Positions 20,834 to 31,202 of a stretch of 32,061 nucleotides of DNA are shown here, piece by piece. The stretch is from the NCBI GenBank assembly GCA_002803225.1, contig NXFV01001616.1:1-32061 (forward strand), read 5' to 3'. The translations under genes were made by a program, and so were the position numbers. Numbering within the stretch: position 1 is the stretch's first letter; every line of letters starts with the position of its first letter. The stretch is from Gamarada debralockiae (Eukaryota; Ascomycota; Leotiomycetes; Helotiales; Hyphodiscaceae). The notes under the pieces are model-generated. The model did no database searches. It was not told the origin of the DNA and saw only the letters and a list, made by a program, of their open reading frames with translations.

Positions 20834-22049
20834 ATGCCTAACAATCCCGCTCTTGTTTCAGCTGGAGCCATAGTGATCAGCGTAGCTGTTGCGGTAAGTT
20901 TTCATTTTTTAGCATTATAGTTCGCCCCTCCTTCGCATTGTCTCGACAAATACTAATAGTATGAAGGCCGCAATTGCATTCTACGAATCACCTCAAGCAC
21001 GACAATTTGCCGAAGATGTCCGTCGCAAGATAGCCATCGCCTTACACTCCCTCGGCGACGAGATCAATCCCCACTCCCGACAGCCTCGATTCAACAGACC
21101 CGAAGATGCAGAAGGTTTCATGCAGAGCAGCACCGCTCCTGGTGTCGACGCAGACGAAGAATCCAAGAGACGCCAGAGAGAAGAGTTGATGTATTGGAAT
21201 GCAGTACATTTAGAGAAGCAAGCTAAAGAGCGGAAACTCCGTGGAGAGGCTTCAGAGAAGAGACCAACGAACAAGAGCCAAGGATCCAACTTTGATGATT
21301 TCCTGCAGGAGGACCATACGGCTGAGAAGGGAACATATGTGTACAATACGGGCGCAGATGTCAACCGCGAGGCTGAAGAAGGCTTACGACAGCGTGGCGT
21401 GAGGGGCTTGAACCATGGATCCGTCTACGCCAACCCATTTGCCGACGAGAACAACATCGATATGGACGAACAGCAAGCCATCGATGCAAGTTTGATGTCT
21501 CCTGAAGCGTCCGAGGAATCTGGCGATCTCTACTGTGCCAGCCCTCGCCCCGCAAAGTCCCGCGAAACCACTGCTACTTTGGAAGAACAATTGGTCGATA
21601 CATCTGACGCCGTTCCTGACCCACCAGTCTCATACCCCGCGATGGAAGATTTACATGAGAGCATGAACTTCACCAATATGTCCGCTCGTGGCGATTCTGC
21701 TTACGCGTCCATTCACGCTTGGGCCGACAATGCGAACAACAGCTTTTACTCTCCTCTCCCTGCTACCCCTGGCGCAGTTACTCCTCAACAAGAGCATCAA
21801 GAGACTGTACCTGTTCCAAGCTCACCACTCTTTAGCGATCCTCCCGAGTCTGTACCAGGAGACATCACTCCCACCGATTCCATGTCAGTGGCCGACTCTG
21901 CGGAGAATGTGTGGGCCCCTCGAAGCGGTGCTACAAGTGAGGCCGATGTGATGAGCGTTGATGGAGACGGAATGGCCACGCCGGATTCCTGGACTGAAGT
22001 TGGAAGTGTTGTTAGTGAGAATGATGTCGGCTCTGGAGTTCATCATTAG
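20834..22049 (+). CDS. Single-pass membrane-anchored acidic protein, conserved in filamentous fungi
   Basis: Exon 1 (20834-20893) encodes MPNNPALVSAGAIVISVAVA. A 73-bp intron with GTAAGT donor, TACTAAT branch and an AAG acceptor leads into exon 2 (20967-22049), giving 380 residues. The junction makes one hydrophobic helix at about 5-27 (ALVSAGAIVISVAVAAAIAF), directly followed by YESPQARQFAEDVRRKIAIA, a motif I associate with uncharacterised fungal proteins. The rest is acidic, Ser/Pro-rich and probably disordered, with DEDxM-type acidic patches near the end. Likely an N-terminally anchored membrane protein with a long cytosolic tail; compartment and role are unknown. Starting at the ATG at 20961 instead would destroy the membrane helix, so the two-exon model is preferred. 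Confidence 0.75.
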
Positions 22050-22734
22050 ACTTGCTACGTTTGTTGTTCAGAGGTTCTGGCGGTTGGCGTCAGGACAGGA
22101 TGGCTTGGGAAAGGGATAGGGTTAAGCGGCATACATGAGCCTCGAAGGCATGTCAAGGTCAAATGGCGTAATTGTACTTGTTCATAGGCGTAATTGGATA
22201 TATATCAGAGGGAGAACCCCACTGGAAATGTTGCGTTCTCCCAGCGGCCTTTCCTTGGTAGTTTCCCCTGGATATTAGAGTGAGTGTGATCTAATCGTCC
22301 GTCTAAAGCTAAAATCATAAATTGTGAGAACTTTCTTAATGGCCATTTCTATTTTACTGCAGTTGCAAGTAGCGCGCGGAAGGTATCATACGCATCTTCC
22401 CCTTTTGAAATTTGGTACGGAACATCATTTCAACCTCATCATTCCCACGTCATTTACTAGTTACTATGCCTTCAAGTGATTGGATATCGATGAAAAATTC
22501 TCACTGGCTATTGCTTTTCCAGTTCTTGTACTACAATAGAGTCCACTGCACAACCGCTACCCAGCAAATAGTTTTTTCTTTTCAGCAGACAATAAATAGC
22601 ACACAAATCTCATTTGAGTTCAAATTTCCAAGTTCTGTATTTTTCGGGTCTCCTTGGTCACAGTCCAGTTCGCAGTACAACGTTACCATCGCCTATTAAT
22701 TTCTCATTCTAAACTCTACAACACCGCCTCCAAA
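22050..22734. other. Intergenic, 3' and 5' flanks
   Basis: It holds the 3' flank of the membrane-protein gene and the leader of the RNase H-like gene. A short hairpin-capable pair (GGGAGAAC at 22210-22217 and GTTCTCCC at 22235-22242) lies in the first part. The 95-codon frame at 22412-22699 has no motif and overlaps the start region of the next gene. Confidence 0.45.
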
Positions 22735-23787
22735 ATGACTCCATTAATCCTCCGTCACTTTTTAATCGACTCTACACCACTCCCTCAGCAACTCATCATG
22801 AATCAACAACTAGAGATGAGCGACGATTCCATAGACAAAGCAACCCAAGCTCCCCCGTTGCTAATTCCGGATTCCGAGGCATCTTTACAACACTACATCA
22901 ATCATCGTCAGCAAAACACCATGGACCGAGACTCAGAGATGGCAGAAACCTCAATATACGGCGATAATTTTGAGATCTTTACCACTTCCTCAACACAAGA
23001 CGTCGCCTCCGAGTTGCATGACGATATATCTACTCTGACACTTCAAGAAACTTCCAATCCTCGTCTGACACAGACTCCTTCAACACCACAAGAACTCGCA
23101 CCCCCAGCACACCAAAAGAAACAACAGCAAGGACTATACCTCCGCGACTTTCCAGGTACAGTTATCATCTCAGATCGGTTATCAGCACTCGTGACAGCAC
23201 GTTCCGAATACGCCTACTCTTCCACGCAAAGCCAAACCACACATTCAAGACGCATGGTCTTCTGGACCGATGCCTCAACACTCAGTGGTTTTGTCGGCCG
23301 CTCAGGAATTGGCATCTGCTACCGCCGTGCAAACTCCAATGAACGTTGGGTCAATCTTTCCTATCATCTTGGAATAGAAGTCAATATCTGGGTTGCTGAA
23401 ATGGCTGCTATCTCAAAAGCGCTAGAAATCGCACTGGAAGAAAGGTTGAGGGTGAAGGAGAACATGAGCAAAGTGGTAATATACACCGATTCTCAAAAAG
23501 CGCTGTTTAGGTATAAGAGTGAAGAGTTAAGGAAGATGAATATCCCGCATAGAGCTTCGTTGATCAAGCCAGGTGTTGCTGCTGCGTACGCTTTGAAGGA
23601 AAAGGGGATTGACGTTGAGCTACGTTGGGTTCCTGCCCATTCCAACGTTGAAGCCAATCGTTTGGCTCATAACGCAGCAAAGCATGGTGCCAAATCCAGA
23701 CTTATTGGCAACAATCGCCCGAAAATCACCGAAATTAGGTCGAATAGAGAGAAGAGCAAGAAGAGGCCATTGGTGGACATCGTTTGA
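22735..23787 (+). CDS. RNase H-fold protein with altered active site
   Basis: Single-exon, 350 residues from the ATG at 22735 (CAAAATG context). An upstream in-frame ATG at 22654 would add 27 residues of leader-like sequence. Residues 1-170 are polar and low-complexity. The RNase H fold follows: WTDAST with the first catalytic Asp (D179), WVAEMAAISKAL with Glu (E222), YTDSQKAL with Asp (D252), and WVPAHSNVEANRLAHNAAK. In the last motif the invariant His is present (H302), but the position of the fourth metal-binding Asp (IEGNERADKLA in canonical members) is His (H312). The C-terminus is very basic (REKSKKRPL). Similar RNase H domains occur in non-LTR retrotransposons of fungi, but no reverse transcriptase, poly(A) tail or target-site repeat is seen here. 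It looks like a stand-alone, perhaps domesticated gene. It converges on the Mtc6-like gene, 287 bp away. Confidence 0.8.
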   Translation: MTPLILRHFLIDSTPLPQQLIMNQQLEMSDDSIDKATQAPPLLIPDSEASLQHYINHRQQNTMDRDSEMAETSIYGDNFEIFTTSSTQDVASELHDDISTLTLQETSNPRLTQTPSTPQELAPPAHQKKQQQGLYLRDFPGTVIISDRLSALVTARSEYAYSSTQSQTTHSRRMVFWTDASTLSGFVGRSGIGICYRRANSNERWVNLSYHLGIEVNIWVAEMAAISKALEIALEERLRVKENMSKVVIYTDSQKALFRYKSEELRKMNIPHRASLIKPGVAAAYALKEKGIDVELRWVPAHSNVEANRLAHNAAKHGAKSRLIGNNRPKITEIRSNREKSKKRPLVDIV

Positions 23788-24074
23788 TTAGATACGTACG
23801 ACACAATGTCTCCAGTTGCAGTCACAACGGATCGCGTGTATCGTTTGCGCAGATTAGGGTTGTACAATTACGATATGAATATTAGTAACTGATGCTATTG
23901 GTACAGCTCAAAACTCCTAATCCTACAGCAGGATTATGTATATGCGTTCTTGAAATCCCCACTGGCCCCAATCTGTGCTCCTACATAGATACCCTGAACC
24001 CAGTCCCCGAACAGCTCTCATGTTTCTACATATACAATCCCTTGCTTTCCAAAGTATGGAATTATTCAATGCCA

Positions 24075-26338
24075 TCAAGATGGCACGCCTTCATATATAA
24101 AGCCATTATTCGCCCTCTTCTTCGTCCGTTTCCTAACTTTCCTGTTCCCTGCCACCTTCACGAAAAGAGTCAAAGCCGTGATGAGAAGAACGATGAGTGC
24201 TGCAAGCGGTGGAACCTAGAGCGTTGAAATGTCAGCTTTCAAGTTTGCGGATCTCCCTGTATGTTGCCGAGTTCGAGATGTTGTGATGAAGAACAGTCGG
24301 GCTCCTGTGGGAGTTGAGGTGCAAAAACTTACCAAAACAGTCTTCTTCTCCCAATCATCCGGCTGGCTGGTAGTATCCGTATACGGACACGTCGCATTCG
24401 GGCCCCCACTAACCCAACAATTCTCAAAATCCAAACTGTTGAAATCAACCCAAACCCCATTACCATCATAATCCCGATGAGCATCTCTCATCGCTTGGCT
24501 TAAATAGCTATTTTCCAGCGCCGTCATTGGGGCCGCGAAACTGTAATGATTAGGACATGCTTGGGATGCATAGGAGTATGAGATTGGATAGGTGGTGATG
24601 GTCCAGTTGTAGGGCTGCTGGGGTGCCTGGCAGGCAGCATAGTATTTTTGTGAGCAGTCGCTCACGACCCAGCGACCTCCGAGATCGAAGCTAGATGTTG
24701 CGCAGCGGAAGAGGGAATCTGAGGAGGCGTCGCCAGAAGTGAAGTTCTTGGGCTCACCTGGTGCCCATGACCATATTGTAGCATACCTATTGAGTGCGTT
24801 AGGGTGAAATGGAATTGAGAACGACAAATTTGACCCTCTTACGTGTAGTTTTTATAAGGCGGAGCGTTGTCGTGGGCTGTGGCGTTCAGAAGCGTGACAT
24901 TGAGAATGGGTGATATGCCGCAATTTGTAGTATTGGCAGTGAGGTTGAGGAGTGGTATGATATCTGATTCTGCCGACATGGGGTAGTCGAAACCAGGCAG
25001 GTTGGCGTCGTTTGCCCAGGAGGAATTGACCTGAGACAGATCCTCCCTGTCAGTTCGAAAGAAACACCCTCTCGTCAGCTGTCCGGAGCTGCTCGCAGTG
25101 ACATTTGTCTTGATGTCTTGAATATATCCGTTTGGGAAGATAGTTGATTCGTCGCCCGTGAAGTTGTAGCCAGACATTTGAGGGTCTACAGAACCCCATC
25201 CGAGCAACAATCGCTTGCTTTTGAAAATTTCGATATAGTACTCCGATGGCCACCCATCCTCAGTGGATACAATTCCGTCTATGCAACACTGTTAGTGTTG
25301 TTCGCTAATCATGGTTTTCTCGGAAGACTTACATTGGCTGGATTGTGTCCTATAGTAGCCGTCCACTGGTCGATACAGGCTAGATACAGTGTACCACGAA
25401 CTATTTAGATTGGCCCGATCTGACTGTAAATTGTTGGGTGTATAAAGGAAAGATGAAAGATTTGCAGCAATCAGCGATCCAAGAAGGTTCGATGGCTGTG
25501 GGAGGATTGTTGGTGATGGAGCAGGTGAAGTGGGGGTTGAATCCGAAGCGGCAGCATGAATGTTGATAATCACATACATAAGATGAGCCTGAAGTGTGTT
25601 CTGGGTATCCTTAATATAACTGAACAGCTGGCTGGTGAATGTGGAGAGGTCTATAGTGGTTGTACAGATGTAAGGCCCGATCGAAACCAATGGATCATTA
25701 TTGCTGTTTGGAATAATAGAGATGGGTGTGGAGTCCTGCCCAAGGGAAGACGGAGCCGCTGACGAGGATGTGAGGCTTGCAGAAGCGAAAGAGGTAATAG
25801 TTGAGCTACTACCGAGACCCATATCATCAAGTGATTGGGACGTAGAAAGGGTAGCTGGCGATCCAGAGATGCCCTCGGAATTGGCCTGTCTTGCATTGAC
25901 TTCGGCGGACGCCGTGGCTATGTCTGCGGAAGTCAAGGATAGCACATTACTGGAAGAGAAGCTCAAAGTTGCAGTTACTCCAGGAGCGGCGTTGTTGATG
26001 GTGGAAGGGATGGCCACCGGACAGAAACTCCACACTCGTCTGCCTTGATCCCAATACAAATCGATTTCGAACCTCTGGAAACCCACGGCCAGAAGATTGC
26101 TCAAACAGTCCCCGGAATTATCATCCTCGAACCTCAACTGAGGAAAACAGGCGGCGGAGAAAGAAACGCCCGGAACCGTTATATAGTTTATAGGGACTCG
26201 AAGTCCAAGGTCTCGTTGTGACTAGATCCTATTAGAAATCAACAAAAAGACTGAACAGCGTCACACTCTTACGAGAAATACCGTATCGTACGGATATACA
26301 GGAGGGACTCCCGGGTCTGGATCGTAGTTTTCACTCAT
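24075..26338 (-). CDS. mtc6: Mtc6-like, lectin-type single-pass membrane glycoprotein
   Basis: Exons 26338-26273, 26221-25333, 25278-24843, 24786-24333 and 24215-24075 give 661 residues. The introns are 51, 54, 56 and 117 bp with GTAAGA or GTAAGT donors. The N-terminus (SQRDLGLRVPINYITVPGVS, then VGFQRFEIDLYWDQGRRVWS) is characteristic of the fungal Mtc6 (maintenance of telomere capping 6) family. A Ser/Thr-rich stretch and many N-x-S/T sequons follow. Next is a cysteine-rich C-type-lectin-like region (RWVVSDCSQKYYAACQAP to WVDFNSLDFENCWVSGG). The last exon adds a transmembrane helix (about 617-635, PLAALIVLLITALTLFVKV) and a basic cytosolic tail. No classical signal peptide is seen at the start. 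The family is named for a genetic interaction with a telomere-capping mutant in yeast, but the topology suggests a secretory-pathway protein. The last intron is the longest and its acceptor is the least certain part. It shares a promoter with Sec62. Confidence 0.85.
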
Positions 26339-26768
26339 TTCCAAAATTCAACCCCCTCTTCAAGCTTTCGACGCGCCTTCCGGCCCAGCCGGACGTATAT
26401 CACGGGACAGCGAGGTGGATGGACATTGGAGCTTCAATCAAGGCACAAGGACGGTATTGGAGAGAGAAGTCACGATCTCCGAGCCTCTCCTACTTCTTAG
26501 AACTTCAAAGTATGAAACTTTATCAAAGAAAGCGGCACTTGCTCATTTTAGTCCGTTGATCTTTCGTGAGCCTCAAAGCGCTAATCAGGCAAGAGCTATG
26601 ACCGTTGCAGTACAGTACTTCCCAAAATAGCCGAGCACCAGCCACAGCCTTGTGGCGCAAAATTAATCCCTGAACGAACTGGCTTTTGGAAGTGAACAGA
26701 TCAGCCTCGAGTGAAATAATGAAGATATTCACTCCACACCTCACAACTCCTCTTCACCATTCGTCACG
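26339..26768. promoter_or_regulatory. Divergent promoter between Mtc6-like gene and Sec62
   Basis: 430 bp lie between the two start codons. Both genes encode secretory-pathway membrane proteins, so shared control is plausible but unproven. The short frames within (26415-26630, 26523-26744) have no motif. Confidence 0.45.
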
Positions 26769-28180
26769 ATGGCACCACAACAACCTCCGCAAGGCCCTCC
26801 AGGCCAAGGCCCCCAGATCCGATTGCAACCAGGCCAGCAACCAACACCAGAACAAATCCAAGCCATGCAACGTCAACTCGCCGCCGATGCCCAGAAGGCT
26901 GGCATGTCAGTTCCTCAATTCGTTGAGAAGTTGAAAGCGCAAGCTATCGCACAACAACAAGCTGCCCAACAACAGCAAGCCCAGGCCCAACAGCAGCAGC
27001 AACAACAGCCCATCAATCCAGGTCCACCAAACCCCGCTGCTCTCGCCGTCGCAAACTTCCTCAAAGGTCAAGACTTGAAGATGCGGACATGTATCCTCAA
27101 TGGCCAGCGCAAGGACATGTTCAAAGGTAGACTTATCCATTAGCTTTGCTGTTTTGCTAGATAGATGCTAAGGAGTGTAATAGTCAAGCGCGCCCTACGA
27201 GCCCTGCAATCTGACGCCTATACCAAAGCCCGCAAGAAGAACCCCCTCCTCCCCGAAATCACCGACCGCGCTTCCCTTGAAAATACCTTCAAGCTCCTCC
27301 CACTATCCCTCCTCGCTCTCCGTGTCTCCAAAGTCGATCCTCATGAAGGCCACAACCACGCCCCGGGAGCTCACAAGACCAAACGGGTCAAGGGTCTATG
27401 GACTGTGAAGATCGAGCAGCAGCAAGAATGCAAGGAGGAGCTTCACTTTGTCTGGCTTTATGAAGGTGCGCAGATTATGCGGAAGGTGTATGCGCTTGGC
27501 GCGTTGGTCCTTGTCTTTGCACTCGTCCTGTTCCCCCTGTGGCCGATGAAGATGCGATTGGGTGTCTGGTATTTGAGTATGGGTATGCTAGGCCTAATTG
27601 GACTGTTCTTTGTCATGGCTATCTTCCGACTTATTCTGTTCGCGGTCACGATGTTTGCAGTTCCACCCGGACTGTGGTTGTATCCGAACTTGTTCGAGGA
27701 TGTTGGGTTCTTCGACAGTTTCCGGCCCGTTTGGGGATGGCAGGAGGTGAGTCCCTTCTCTTCTACTGGGCCACTTTTGCACTTAGGTAGTCGAGCTAAT
27801 GTGACGACAATAGGAAAAGAAAAAAAAGAAGAAGACCAAGCAGTCCGGTTCAGCCAATGCAGGTGCTACCATGGCAGCAAGTACGTAATTCCCATGGTCG
27901 TGTTTTTTCCCCACCCTGGCCGACTTCATGACACACACTCGTGCCTTCTACTCCCAAGAAGATATTCTAGGAGTAAGAGCTGTCTTGGAACTCATTAAAT
28001 CCAGCTCGACCCTCATTTCTACCCATATGAGCAGATGCTGACACTGAAATTTTCACAGTGACTGGCCAACCTGCTCCCGCATCTGCTACCACCTCTGCCG
28101 CTCCTGCAATCGCTACTTCGACCCCATCGCGAAGAAATCTATCACCAAGAGTCGAGGAGGTATTCGATGATGAGGATTAG
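26769..28180 (+). CDS. sec62: ER protein-translocation subunit Sec62
   Basis: Exons 26769-27126, 27184-27746, 27814-27880 and 28059-28180 give 369 residues. The introns are 57, 67 and 178 bp. The N-terminus is Pro/Gln-rich with CAG/CAA runs (about 26952-27018). The Sec62 core begins ALAVANFLKGQDLKMRTCIL and crosses the first intron into KDMFKVKRALRAL. Two membrane segments lie at about residues 221-241 and 246-277. The lumenal/cytosolic loop WLYPNLFEDVGFFDSFRPVW is typical. Exon 3 supplies a polylysine stretch and the last exon a small acidic end (RVEEVFDDED). Family knowledge: Sec62 works with Sec61, Sec63, Sec71 and Sec72 to insert proteins post-translationally into the endoplasmic reticulum, using its basic cytosolic regions. 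The open frame over exon 2 reads on into the intron; splicing restores the known tail. The last intron is long and might hide a further small exon. Confidence 0.93.
26952..27018 (+). repeat. CAG/CAA polyglutamine tract in Sec62
   Basis: A run of mixed CAA and CAG codons interrupted by GCN (Ala) codons encodes a Gln/Ala-rich stretch before the Sec62 core. The codon mix and interruptions make large replication-slippage changes less likely than in a pure repeat. Confidence 0.7.
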
Positions 28181-28975
28181 AGCGAATATACCTGTTTTGC
28201 TATGCATTTTCACAGAATGGATGGATATCATGGAGGAGATACTCGGAGATGTCTGGATTTCGCAATGGGGGAACCAAAAGAATGTGTATAGTACAATCAA
28301 CTGGAGTTCGAGGTGCAAATCAAGAGTTGTCATTTTCATGAGCATGATCACTTCAAATCGCAGACCACGGCATTGCATGTGCAATTCTCCCCACCCCAAA
28401 AATCAGCACTCGATCTGCAGCAAGCGCTCGAAAGTGTACACTGAGTGTGATCGTATATAACGTGCTCTTGCGGCAGTTCTCAATCTTAATCACCTTTTGC
28501 AATTCGAAATTACTATATTCAAGCTTGTGGCTCTCGAGCCGTTTCTCACTCTAGGGGAAGTTACTTTCTTGCTGACTAAGCAAGCAACGGGAGCACCAGG
28601 GCAGCTGTACTCCTGTGTGATACAAATTCAGCCGATATTGTAGAGAGGTACAACATATATCTCTTCCATAAGCCCTTCAAGTTATTAAGTTCCATTTCTT
28701 TTGAAGAACACCACTGCTGAATCTTCAATACTGATTCGGTCAGTGAGTCTCGGGCCGAGGCTCAAATCCCTTGTTCCTTCCCCACATTTCCCCAACGGCA
28801 CGGATCTTGATCTTATTCCAGATCAAGAGATCTTCATACTCTGTTCACTCATCCCTCCAACATGTATCTTTCCTTTCTTTACCTCTTCAGTCCTCATATT
28901 TTTGCATCTCCTTATCTTGTAGCGCATTTGAAGTTTCATTCCTAAACCGGCAAATTATGTAGACTTCGAGTGAAG
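28181..28975. other. Intergenic, promoter of the thiolase-like gene
   Basis: About 0.8 kb without a supported gene. A pyrimidine-rich stretch at about 28840-28920 is compatible with a core promoter of the thiolase-like gene. Frames at 28142-28460 and 28701-28962 lack motifs and lie across the 3' flank of Sec62. Confidence 0.5.
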
Positions 28976-30872
28976 ATGGGCAACGCAAGAAAAATCCCCA
29001 TCGTCGTCGGAGTCGGCGATATTAAAAACAGATCGTTGGAAATCGAAGATGCACTCGAGCCTATGCAATTGATGCTCCGCGCCACTCAACTAGCTATTGC
29101 AGACACACATCTCTCACCACCTATTTGCAAGCAGCTGCAATCGAGTATCGATAGTATCAGCGTGGTAGCGACTTGGACGTGGAATTATCGTGATCTTCCT
29201 GGGCTCATTGGAGAAAATTTGGGGGTGAACCCAAGTTATAAGGTGCTGAGTAAACATGGGGGAAATTCACCGGCAACGCTTTTTGACGAGGCGGCGAGAC
29301 GGATCAGTTTTGGGAATACGAAGGTCGCGGTTGTTACAGGTGGCGAGGCGTTGGCTTCTTGTGAGTGTGATTCTGAGATTGGGAGAGATGCTGATTTGGA
29401 TGAGGACAGTGGGTTCTTGTGCTGCGGCTGGGAAAATGCCCCCGCCTGGATGGACGCCGCCGAATGAGGATGCGAGAAGGGTGTCTGTTTCTAATGTGAA
29501 GAGGTACGGTCAAAGTATGTTTACCCCGGCATCTTCCTTTCTTGACAAAAGCTGACCAGGTTGCAATGTTGAAGATCTCGGCACTCTTCACTCAGTCGGC
29601 TTGCCCATCCATGTGTACCCGCTCTATGAAAATGCCTTCAGAGCACATCGAAATCAAGCGATACAAGCAAATGACGAAGAATCAGCTCACTTATATGGCG
29701 CTTTTTCCAAGGTGGCAGAGGGAAACCCTCTGGCCTGGAACTATGGTAAAGCAGCTGCCAATGCAAATGACATCAAAACGGTGACAAAAAGAAACCGAAT
29801 GATCTGCTTTCCGTGTAAGTATCTCATCGTGGGGATTGATCTGATTGTCTAACTGGAACCTAGATCCGCTGTTGATGAATGCATTTAACAACGTTAATCT
29901 TGCTGCAACTTGCTTGTTGACATCAACTGAATATGCCCGAGAACTTGGTATTCCTGAAAGTCGGTGGATTTACCCCCTCGGTGGAGCTGGCACTGACGAT
30001 AGTAATTATTGTAACTCGTTTCCATGCGCGTTCTCTGCAATTTTGTCGCTGACAACCGTCGTAGTTTGGGAACGACCAAATTTCTATTCAAGTCCCTCCA
30101 TCTCGCGATCATTAGATGCAGGTCTCGAGATTTCCGGCCTAGCAAAAGAAGAAATCGACATATACGACTTCTACTCGTACCCACCCCTCCCTCCCCCTCC
30201 CAAGGCCCCCACTAAAATCCCACAGATGTTTCCCTATAGTCCCTAAACTAGCCTGCCACCACCTCGGCCTCTCCATCTCAAACCCCAACAAACCCATCAC
30301 TCTCCTCGGCGGATTGACATCTTTCGGTGGCCCAGGAAACAACTACTCCATGCACGCACTCACTGAAATGACTCGCAAGCTACGGAAAGGCAACGTAAAG
30401 CACGGATTGGTGCTAGCGAATGGAGGAGTGGTGACGCATCAACATGTCGTTTGTCTTTCCACGCGCCCAAGGAAAGATGGCTCCAGTTATCCGGAGAAGA
30501 ATCCGCTGCCGCATTTGATTGAAGATGTGTTCTGTCCGACTGTTGATGAGAAGGCTGAGGGGGAGGCTGTTGTTGAGGTAAGTTGAGATTTTGTTTGTTT
30601 GATTTTGGGTGGGATCAGGGATCCGGGATGGAATGCTGATTGTGATGCAGACATATACGATTGAATTTAATCGCGACGGAACCCCTGAGATGGGACACGT
30701 TGTTGGGAGAATGAGGAAAAACGGCCATCGATTTATCGCGAACCACGCGAATGCGACTACGCTGCAGCAATTGGCGAGTAGGACTAAGGAACCGATTGGC
30801 AGGAGGGGCTGGGTGAAGACGGAGGAGGACGGAAGGAATTTATTTAGCTTTGAACAGAGTGTCAAACTATAA
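28976..30872 (+). CDS. Thiolase-like (SCP-x/TLP1-type) protein without obvious catalytic residues
   Basis: Seven exons: 28976-29360, 29410-29514, 29560-29814, 29864-30001, 30065-30176, 30226-30577 and 30651-30872. The product is 522 residues, in frame throughout. Splicing rebuilds CAAAGKMPPPGWTPPNEDAR, NRMICFPYPLLMNAFNNVNL, YDFYSCFPIVPKLACHHLGL and GLTSFGGPGNNYSMHALTEM. The layout is a thiolase fold followed by an extra C-terminal domain (TYTIEFNRDGTPEMGHVVGR to RGWVKTEEDGRNLFSF), as in SCP2-thiolase-like type 1 proteins. The nucleophile region reads LSKHGGNSPATL (no Cys, about residues 91-102), and the usual GHPxG histidine is replaced by GGPGN (366-370). True thiolase activity is therefore doubtful; CoA or acyl-CoA binding is possible. 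Cellular site unknown: no clear peroxisomal signal at the end (QSVKL). The second intron's donor is GTATGT at 29515; a competing GTACGG at 29504 would break the frame. Confidence 0.85.
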
Positions 30873-31202
30873 TCAGTTTTGTATAGTCCGAAATAAAACA
30901 AGCATTATAAAGAAGTCTGGGGTAGTCATCAAGTGAGGAGACCTTCATTTAAGTGGTCGCGGCCGTCGTTAACCGACCACTTCAGCACTTCATGAACCAA
31001 AATAAGAAAGTTTGACCTTCGAGAAGACTAAATTTCAGGTAACTCCTGGAAGATAAGTTCCGTGCAAAACATGGTGTAACACCATAGCAGTTGCTCTCGC
31101 TACATGAACCATCATGGTTGCTGGGTCTCGTAGACTGTGCAGAATGCTTACTTGTTTTAGCATTTTCTTTTTTGGAAGCCGATCCTTTTCTCTTGTAACT
31201 AG
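30873..31202. other. Intergenic between convergent genes
   Basis: About 330 bp of shared 3' flank with an AATAAAAC stretch just after the thiolase-like stop (30892-30899), which could serve as a polyadenylation signal. A 79-codon minus-strand frame (31221-30982) lies across the ankyrin gene's 3' end and is not supported. Confidence 0.5.

Noticed and set aside
22210..22242. Hairpin of 8 bp stem and 17-nt loop downstream of the membrane-protein gene
   Set aside because: A stem this short is expected by chance over 32 kb; no further support for a functional RNA element.
25279..25289. Acceptor at 25289 (CACTAACAG) for the second Mtc6 intron
   Set aside because: It breaks the reading frame; the next AG (GCATAG, ending 25279) keeps it and leads into GIVSTEDGWPSEYY.
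29504..29514. Donor GTACGG at 29504 in the thiolase-like gene
   Set aside because: It leads to a stop directly after the acceptor; GTATGT at 29515 keeps the frame and joins known family sequence.
28976..30872. Thiolase-like gene as a frameshifted pseudogene
   Set aside because: All apparent frame changes coincide with good splice sites, and the spliced frame is open for 522 codons.
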